DNA of 64,000 nucleotides from Gordius sp. MW1 (Eukaryota; Nematomorpha; Gordioida; Gordea; Gordiidae): NCBI GenBank assembly GCA_964036665.1, contig OZ038529.1, positions 1,922,001 to 1,986,000 of the forward strand, read 5' to 3'. Shown piece by piece: positions 56,601 to 64,000 of this stretch (position 1 is its first letter; each line of letters starts with the position of its first letter). The notes under the pieces were generated by a model. It saw only the letters and a program-made list of their open reading frames with translations, ran no database searches and was not told where the DNA came from. The position numbers and the translations under genes were made by a program.

Positions 56601-59600
56601 TTTGAGCCATGAAATTGAATCATCGGATATTTGACAAAGATAAATTCGTGCGATTTAAATCTGAATTCGATATTAAGACAATCCCTATAATTACTTAATG
56701 TGTAGCCAATTGAGCATTGGACTGGTAAGGCTTCCGCAAAAGAAAACTGTCGCTATAACTATTATGCTAGTGGTGGTGTACAGGGCTCGTCTCTGGGGCG
56801 TAGATGTATTTCTGATGGCTAATGCGAATGCCATGGCACCACGCAGACCTATATAAGTATAATGAGTGTTGTAAAAACGGCTGGGTTGTGTTTGGTCAAC
56901 ATTTGGTTTTAGTCGACTAAACATAACCAAAATATTTTTGGCCTATTTTTCTTAGGCGACCACTAGGCTTATCCGAAATTTGAAAAACAAACCGGAGTGG
57001 ACCTTAGTTAAAACAAAGGTCGACCAAACAAAAACCCAGCCGCTTTTACAACACTAATATGTTGACATATTTATTTAACAAACTAACAAGGCGTAAGAGA
57101 CATACACAACATAATTATTGAATATAAGGGATGTTGACATGGGTGTAGCCAGGATTGGAATAAACGGGGGGCAATAACAATTTTTCATCATATTTTAGCC
57201 ATAATTTGATAAAATTTTACGATTTTTGGATTTAGAGGGGGGCAGCCGCCCTCCCTGCCACCCCCTAGTTAGGTCCATGGATGTAGGCCGCCATCTTTAA
57301 GGCATATATAAGCTTTTCCCAACTTCTCACTACCACAAGTGCGCACATTAAAAAAAAATATAACCCAAAATGGCGGAAAAAGTTACGTAATAATTTTAAA
57401 TTCAAAAACCAGCTGTTTTCAAAAATCAGCTGTTTGCTGCCAGTCTATTTTATTGTTAGTCTATAACGAAAGATGAGTCAAAGATAGAGTTTTCAAAATG
57501 TATATAAGAATTCTTGACTTTAGGGTTTTAAAAGGGGGGGGGGCGATTGCCCCTCCCTTACTACGCCCATAAAGTCGCTTTTCAATTTAGAAATGAACGA
57601 AATAAAATTACCTGAAAACATCAACATGTGCTGAGTGTTCAATGATATGGGGCGATTTCGGCCCAGATTGAGTATGAAAGACAAGGGGTAGATGTTAGAT
57701 AGCCGTGATATAAAAATTGCAATCTATAATAAATCAATAAAACTAATAATAAATTCTACAAATTAAATAAAAAAATTAACAAAAATATATAAAATTATTA
57801 ATAAAAAGTAAATTAATCAATAATAATTAATGACATACAAAAGCTGCCAGTATAACGCCCATGTGGAATTTGTGATTTTGAAAGGTGAACAAAGAAACAC
57901 CGATGTAACAGAATATAAAATTTTCCACCAGAAAACTCATGAGTTGAAAAATCTGACCGAAAAAAGTGGAAAAAAATATTTTATTATTTCGCAAATTTAT
58001 AATAAAAAATCGAAAAGCGCATTTATCAACTTGTTTGGTTCGGTATTGGGATTCTTTCGACAAGTTATAAAAAGTATAATGAGCTTGACACATGCCCGCG
58101 AACAAAACCGCCACGATACCTAAAAACGATCGAGTAAAATTATATAACGGTTTGAAAATTATAACGCGGAATCTTTTTTAAGTAACCAAAAACTATAAAC
58201 ATACCGGATAATTGAATAACTTCGGCTATGAGGAAGGTGCTGTAAGACATTAAAAAGAAGAGAGCCGTCTCTAAGATTGGAAATTCGCGGATTTTCGTAA
58301 ATTTTGTTAGGTAAACGCGTTGCAAATGAATGGGCAAAATCAAATATAGGGTCGATTGCCAATCGATTTTTCAGAGTTAAGAACATAATATAAACTTCAA
58401 TAATAAAACACAGATGGTTAAATTTTGATTAAACATATTGCACATTGTAGGATTGGTGATTCTACATGGGGTCTAATGAGGTTTTTACGACTTTACACTA
58501 ATTTGACCACAAAAGAGTAACCGCAAAAGTTTGAGGTGGTCTGTTAAATTTTTCTATGGGAATTTTTTATGAACAAAATACACCAAAATATGAGTGAATA
58601 GCGCCATTACTTTTAAAAATATGAAAAAATTAGTAAAATCAATAAAACGCGCCCGGCGTAATTTTGGCCCTTTGAACGTCTCCATAACTTGATAAGGTTT
58701 TAGCCCAAAATGGCTAAAATATTCCCGAAATTCCTATAATATATGAGGACCCACACCTTCATCAAAAATTACCCAAATAAGAGATGTCGGTCGCAAAACC
58801 CAAGCAAAACTTATGGTAAAAACATAAACTAGGCACATCAACTCCAAATACGTGTACCGTTTTTCCGCCATTTTGAAATGTACACAAATAAGAGAAGGAA
58901 ATATGGAATAAAGTAATTTTGGTTAATTAAAGTGTTTTTAAAAGGTAGGCAAAAAATATGGAATTAGTTAAATATTAAAAATAAAATAAATGAAGAGTTA
59001 TCTTTATAAACTAAACGTCCCAAATAAATATATAATTTCCTTAATGCCTCAGAGATTGATAAATTGATTGCTCTATTTAAAAGCCAAGTGTCATAAATTT
59101 GATAAATTTGTTTAATTATAACAACTGTAACCAAGATAAGGTGACAAATTTAAATTTCTAGATGCAATTTTTTTTTCCAATTATTACAATTGTCATCAAG
59201 ATAAGGTGGCAAATTTGAATTTTATATTTGCAGCAATTATATGACACCCTAACCCACCCATTTTCGTTAAAACATTTTATTTTGCTTCATAAACGACAAT
59301 TATGGCAATTGTCACCAAATCAGGTTGACACTGATTATTCCCGAAGTTCTATTTTACAGCTAGGAATCAAAATTAAAATCACCCTCAACCATTATTATAA
59401 TCAAATTAGTACAGAAAAAAGCTACCTGTAATTATATTGCTTAATTTTAAAATCCCTCATTAAATGTACATTATTTCCCCCCCCCCCCAAAAAAAAAATA
59501 CCTAAACCAAACCAATGATCGACTTATAAAAACAATTAAAAAACCTTTGGCTTATTGACAATATTATGACTAAGCCTAAAGGTTGGCTAAACAAAATACA

Positions 59601-62295
59601 CCAACAACCTTTAGTTTGTTTTTCTGATATCGGCCAACCCTAAAGGTCGACTAAATCAAAACATGCCAAAAGACCTTATAAATAAATTAAGTCTTTTTAC
59701 AGCACTACAATGCAGTGTACGGGTAAAATGCAATAAAAAATTGGAAATCTTTGAGTTCAAAAAATCTCAAATTTTATGGGAAGTGAGGGTTAAAAAAGGA
59801 TATAATAGCCGTAATGCAGCCCATGGCTGCCCCGATGGAAAGAGAACCGGTGAAAATAATTATAAAACGCCACATGGTTTGCATTAAGCTCCGGACATTT
59901 ATCGTTGTCCCTCCGGCGACTACGTATTTGTCAATTGCCCTATGTGTAGTAGTAGTAATTATAAAAAATATATTCAACACTAAAAAATATGAAATAATTC
60001 GCAATTTATAGATAAAATATCATTAGATGAAAAATGTGGCAATATATGGCAGGAGCATTCCATGGGTGTAGCCAGGGGGGAGGGGGAAAAGAAGTGAGAC
60101 TGCCCCCCCCTCTAAATCCAAAAATTTATTCAAATTTATTAAAATAATGGCTAAAATTTCAAAAAAGCTCATTTTGCCCTCCCCCCTCCCCCTCCCAATT
60201 CCAATGCTGACTACGCCCATGATGAAATATACCAAAAAAATGTGCTTTTTGAACGTTACGTGATGCTTCTAGTAATTTTACCAGACTTTTTTAAAATTTC
60301 ACATATTGTAAAAAAACAGTTGAACATTGAACAAAAGTGGACAGGACAGACATACCCATTAAGACGGGACACTATTTTGTGAAAAGTCTCTTCTTGCACG
60401 AGAAAAAGAAACCAATTAATTAGCAAACAAAATAAAAATTAGTTTATTAAATCACATCTTAAGCTTTAAAACAACAAATTTGATAATAGTAAAAGGACTT
60501 TAAGGTATGAAAATTTTTAGATTAAATATAGTATTTTCGCGTATGATAAATTCGACCCTTGGCTTTAATGGGTTATTAATTAAAAAGTGACAAATTTACA
60601 TGGCTAAAACCATAGCTATGGCGTCGTTTAGCATGCTCTCCCCGAACACTAACGCGTATACGCCCGAATCCACTTTTAAATCTTGAAATATCGCTAATAC
60701 CGTAACTAAAATAAAATACAAAAAAGTTAAAATATATATTCAAAAATAATTAAAAATTTATTATTAAATATACGCAAAATCCAATTTTCAAACGAAACCA
60801 AGTTGTGAATTTTATACAAATTTAAAATTAAATTGAAAAATAATTTAATTTACGTGGATCTGTTGCAGAAATAGTTGCACCAAAAAAAAGGCAATCGTTG
60901 AATTTAAAGCCAAGGGATGGCCATATCCTGGTCAATCCATAAAATACGCTCCTTTTTAAATATTTATTTAATTATTTTAATTTTATTCTAAAATTACCCA
61001 GTGACAAAAGCAGAAATGGCAGTTCCAAAGAAAGCGAAAGTTATGATAGTTCCAATATTATTGAAGAAGTTGCGCTATATATTTGCAAAAATAAAAAATA
61101 TTCGTAAAATAAATTTAATAAATTTTTATATTCATGCTTTAAATAAAAAACTTAATATAATTCAAAAAAATTGTAAAATAAATAATTAAAATAAATTTTA
61201 AATATAAAAATTTACAAAAATACTAACCCTGTCTAAACTGTAACCAGCATTGAATATGATGGGTGGCAATAGAACATTGAAGAATACCTCTGGGTCAAAA
61301 GTAACCTAAAAAACAAAATTGTTATGTTCAATTTAATATAAAAATAATTTAACATTTGAAACAAGATTAATAATTTACAAACAAAACTAAATAGGCTCAT
61401 TCGTTTAAATAAATATAAACATACTTATTCAATTTTCTCTAATTCTATTTTAAATCATTTTAAAAATGTTCAAAATACAAAAACTAAACTGACTTATGTA
61501 AAATTTAACAAAATTTGCACCTTTGTTTAAAGACATTTTCATAATCTTAAATAAAAATCTTGTTTAAAACAAAATAAATTTAAAGAATTTTATTTTTACT
61601 TTTGTTTCTAATTCAAAATTTTCAAGTGAACCATTTATTTTAGGTGCGGATGCCAAACGATTTTGAAGTTTATAAACCAACGTTGAATATTTCACAGAAG
61701 TACCATGCAAAGAAAGTAATAAATTGGCTGGCACAAAATTGGCAGAATAATTTCTGTAACCCTTTTTAAGTTGTACTTGAGCTGCCAATGATTGAGTTGT
61801 ATTACTTCCATAATGTGAAGGCCCATATTTTATTATAGCACCAGCAATAAGACCTAACCAATTCATAAAAAGGCATATAAACTAATTTAAAAATCTTCTT
61901 GGTAAACATTAGAAGTAATGGTATCATAGAAAATTTAATTTATGCAAATGAATTAAGTGCAGTATTTGTTAAAAATTTAAAAACATATTCAACAATTTAT
62001 TAATCAATCTTAAATTTAGGAGAGATATTAACTTAATTGTTATTATAATCTTTTTTGTACCATATATCAAGGCTAATCCTGTTTCGTGAAGATAGGGAAT
62101 TCTTCTGTGTTTAAATAACCATACTGTCAAAACAGTTAGTACCAAGAGAATATTAAATATCAACAAATTTAAACTATCTAATATATGTCGTTTTTTAACC
62201 AATTCTTCGTATATTGAATCATATGACATTTCTTGAGCTACAACATTATAAAAAATGCCGTAACTAATAATAAAAAGGCAAAACGACCTCATCAT
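53672..62295 (-). CDS. Nhe3: Na+/H+ exchanger of the NHE6/7/9 (Nhe3) type, sixteen exons
   Basis: Exons 5' to 3': 62061-62295, 61600-61853, 61228-61305, 60998-61074, 60854-60951, 60600-60705, 59804-59939, 58205-58310, 58031-58119, 57839-57952, 57612-57723, 56695-56848, 55112-55160, 54917-55017, 54180-54288, 53672-53962. The phases close to 2109 nt, 702 aa, the usual family length. A signal peptide ([17 protein letters not shown]) precedes [17 protein letters not shown]. Membrane motifs follow: [30 protein letters not shown] (the ion-site Asp), [36 protein letters not shown] and [15 protein letters not shown]. The cytosolic tail has [12 protein letters not shown] and ends HLNF. These exchangers act in endosomes and the Golgi. 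The intron after exon 7 looks U12-type. Confidence 0.95.
56310..56687 (+). mobile_element. MITE with TTAGGGCTTGTCTTAATATC ends, copy 4 (exchanger intron 12)
   Basis: CTAAGGCTTAATATCGGATT start and ATATTAAGACAATCCCTA end, with the TTTTGCTGCGCAGCAAAA palindrome. About 90 bp of foreign sequence sits inside (56430-56525). It ends 8 bases from exon 12. Confidence 0.75.
56863..57058. mobile_element. MITE of the TAGTGTTGTAAAAACG family, 15 bp from an exon
   Basis: Ends GAGTGTTGTAAAAACGGCTG and complement ACAACACTAAT. It lies 14 bases before the acceptor of exchanger exon 12, leaving almost no polypyrimidine tract from the original intron. Confidence 0.85.
57138..57283 (+). mobile_element. MITE of the CATGGGCG family in exchanger intron 11
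   Basis: CATGGGTGTAGCCAGGATTG start, TAGTTAGGTCCATGG end. A further half copy lies at 57525-57572. Confidence 0.75.
58311..59803 (-). other. U12-type AT-AC intron of the exchanger gene (intron 7)
   Basis: No GT donor exists where exon 7 must end. Instead the minus strand reads GCTATT|ATATCCTTTTTT, an exact match to the minor-spliceosome AT-AC donor consensus ATATCCTT. The other side reads GCGTTTAC|CTAACAAAATT, giving an AC acceptor in the right phase and the expected CITAI-LTKFTK protein join. TTTGCAAC, 6-8 bases upstream of the acceptor, could be the branch site but is a weak match. Family knowledge: NHE genes are among the classic carriers of U12 introns. Confidence 0.82.
58386..59800. other. 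Body of the AT-AC intron
   Basis: Contains a worn MITE of the TAGTGTTGTAAAAACG family (about 59510-59710, with CGACTAAA and GGTCGACTAAA blocks), a C-run near 59480 and otherwise AT-rich DNA. Confidence 0.45.
60062..60224 (-). mobile_element. MITE of the CATGGGCG family in exchanger intron 6
   Basis: CATGGGTGTAGCCAGGGGGG start, GCTGACTACGCCCATG end. No clear target duplication. Confidence 0.8.
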
Positions 62296-62492
62296 AAATT
62301 TTCTATTGCATTTTACAATTTAAAAGATTCACAACATATGTTGTCTCACAATTTTTATATCTACTGGTGACAACACTGCTGACTAGAGTTGTTATAACGC
62401 GCGTCATTTCCACGTGCATTTTATAAATAACCATAGAGTAATTTTCTGTATTATATTTCCATATGTTCATTTAACAATAAACACAATATCTG

Positions 62493-62523
<31 letters not shown>

Positions 62524-63265
62524 TAACGCGAGCTTATAACTCGCGCTTACTAGGAATTCTTCGTTGAAGGAAAATAATTACAATCACCTATCCCCATCAC
62601 GAAAGAGTTTAAACGGATTACCAGGATCCTTTAGGACCAGGAGAATACACTGATTCTTACAGTGCAGCGCGCGTGCAGCCCCGGACATCTAAGCGCATCA
62701 CAATCTCGTGCGACTGAAAATATCGTTGCTTGTCCCTCTAATTCGCCGACAAAAATGATAGACGTTCTAGCAAGTAGGTTAGACGTTCGTTATCGGAATT
62801 GACCAGACAAATCACTCCATCACAAGAACTCCGAGCCAGCCCCGCCGATGCGGATTTGACCATCGATGCCCCCCCCCCCTATCTCGAGCCAAGGAGTCCA
62901 TCAGCCCGATGAGCAGGACGACTCAATGTCTTGAACGGAGCACTTAAGAGATAGCTTGAGCTGAGAAAGCTAACTCGGCCCCTTATGCGCCATAAGTGCT
63001 GTACTCATCGGTCATCGGTGACGTTTCAACCACTGAAGGGTCAAAGCCTCTCAACGGCGAACCGGCGATAATCAGTATAGTCTGAATTATGTCTCTGCAA
63101 CGACCACACCTCCCGAGATTCCGATAAGATTACTCCCACCTTTTTACTGTTACCGCCTCCCATTTTCGCGGGCGAAACTCGAACCTCAGAAGCTAAAAGC
63201 ATCGTTTAACCGTTTTATCCACCAACTAAGAACGGTCATGCACCACCACCCATTAAATCGAGAAT
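62493..63265 (-). pseudogene. 18S rRNA gene fragment, interrupted by a SINE
   Basis: Reverse-strand 18S sequence near the gene's 3' end is plain: GGGCGGTGTGTACAAAGGGC, ACTTAATTAACGCGAGCTTA, GCGCGCGTGCAGCCCCGGAC, then GTTCGTTATCGGAATT at 62795 and ACTAAGAACGG at 63225. Many base changes and small deletions show it is not functional. It lies alone, with no 28S or ITS, between two protein genes. Confidence 0.9.
62820..63217 (-). mobile_element. tRNA-derived SINE inserted in the 18S fragment
   Basis: Removing this 398-bp block restores the normal 18S order (...ATCACTCCA then CCAACTAAG...). Read on the minus strand it starts with a tRNA-like head: TAAAACGGTTAAACG, and 25-30 bases on a B box GGTTCGAGTTTC. 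TCCA stands on both sides. The rest of the body is unlike other repeats in the window. Confidence 0.75.
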
Positions 63266-63279
63266 GGCTTACAGTGTTC

Positions 63280-63417
63280 TGGTCGGGAGAAAGGGGCGGG
63301 TGCCCCCCTCTGAATCCACTTTATTAAAATAATGGCTAAATTTAAAAAAAATAATTATTTTGCTCCTCCTTGAATCAATTTTGCCCCCTTCTAATTCCAA
63401 TGCTGGCTACGCCATTG
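63280..63417 (-). mobile_element. MITE of the CATGGGCG family
   Basis: Right end AATGCTGGCTACGCCATTG; the GGCTAAATTTAAAAAAAATA core is kept, the left end worn. Confidence 0.7.
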
Positions 63418-63598
63418 ATAACTTATGAATTTAGTGATAATATTTTGTTTTTAAAAAGAGTAGACTCATTAAGAGAAATACCAGTATTATGGTTATATTG
63501 ATTTAGGTCATCATATGACCAATTCAAATTTGAATACATATGCCCCTGGGGTTCTTTTTTGATGGCAACGTTAATCAATTGTTCTTAAAACCTTTTAG

Positions 63599-63703
63599 GT
63601 GCAACATCAGAACTCCTACAAAATATAGTGTCAGAGTGTATTACATTCAGCCAACTGGAATTAAGGCCTTGGTGTGTGATGGGCTTTCTGCTAATAGAGA
63701 AAG
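63599..63703 (+). CDS. Possible internal exon of an unidentified gene
   Basis: A 105-bp stretch has a good acceptor (CCTTTTAG|G) and donor (GAAAG|gtaaat) and is open in one frame: CNIRTPTKYSVRVYYIQPTG, then IKALVCDGLSANRE. Base composition is less AT-rich than its surroundings. I do not recognise the protein. The rest of the gene would lie to the right of the window. Confidence 0.45.
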
Positions 63704-64000
63704 GTAAATTGACTTGTATTAAATGCATTTCTTTTTTAACATCTATTCCTAATAATTGTTTGAATAATAATTAACATTTAATTAATATGTAATTAGCTTA
63801 ATATGCCCCTCTAAAGAATTAATAATATTATGTAAAACTATACTATTTCTTTAATAACTTTATAATTAGGATTTATCAAATAAAAAAAAATTTATAATAT
63901 TAAATAAAATGTTTCTCATCTAATCAGTTCTAATTTTATTAATACATGAAAAATTCACCTTATTAATCAAGATTTTACACATTTATTTTTTTATAATTGA
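63704..64000. other. AT-rich DNA to the window edge
   Basis: Probably intron if the exon at 63599-63703 is real; nothing else seen. Confidence 0.4.

Noticed and set aside
57827-58114. Single uninterrupted exon of the exchanger
   Set aside because: A 78-base GT-AG intron (57953-58030) is needed; its translation does not fit the family, while the spliced form does.
62493-63265. Functional rRNA gene
   Set aside because: Only a part of 18S, heavily mutated, with small deletions and a SINE inside.

Overview
The window looks like nuclear DNA of an arthropod, most likely an insect. It is AT-rich, its genes are split by short introns with GT-AG borders (and one AT-AC intron), and repeats of many kinds fill most of the space between exons. 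I cannot name the species. No bacterial operon, CRISPR array or plasmid feature is present.

Layout. 1-758 is the 3' end of an oxysterol-binding-protein-related gene. 1741-7519 is a decayed Ty3/gypsy-type LTR element with its 5-bp target duplication, carrying a second, opposite-strand LTR-type element, which in turn carries a hAT element. 7520-12012 holds repeat arrays, a 5'-truncated RTE-like LINE and a tandem duplication. 12559-18136 is a complete ten-exon GTPBP2-like GTPase gene (618 aa). 20166-46964 holds four genes, all on the minus strand, for small secreted cysteine-rich peptides with an antistasin-like cysteine pattern, spread through transposon-rich DNA (two Helitrons, an endonuclease-bearing non-LTR element with a 26-bp target duplication, and many MITEs). 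49261-53103 is a six-exon secreted trypsin-fold serine protease on the plus strand. 53672-62295 is a sixteen-exon Na+/H+ exchanger of the NHE6/7/9 (insect Nhe3) type on the minus strand; the reading frame closes over all exons (702 aa), and one intron appears to be a U12-type AT-AC intron. 62493-63265 is a fragment of 18S rDNA broken by a tRNA-derived SINE. 63599-63703 is a plausible internal exon of an unidentified gene.

The most interesting part is the peptide cluster. Three genes (A at 20.2-20.8 kb, B at 36.5-36.9 kb, C at 41.0-41.4 kb) are near-identical prepropeptides: a signal peptide, an acidic Pro-rich propeptide ending in Arg-Pro-Arg-Arg, then a 26-residue, seven-cysteine peptide encoded alone on the last exon. 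A fourth, diverged gene (D at 46.3-47.0 kb) has the classical six-cysteine antistasin spacing plus a long Pro/Gly-rich tail. All four appear to share a TATA region and a 5' noncoding exon. Antistasins are known serine-protease inhibitors, and a serine protease with an unusual activation region and S1 pocket lies next to the cluster. A functional link between them is only inference.

Exons were built by hand from splice signals, phase and family similarity recalled from memory. Nothing was searched or aligned by computer.
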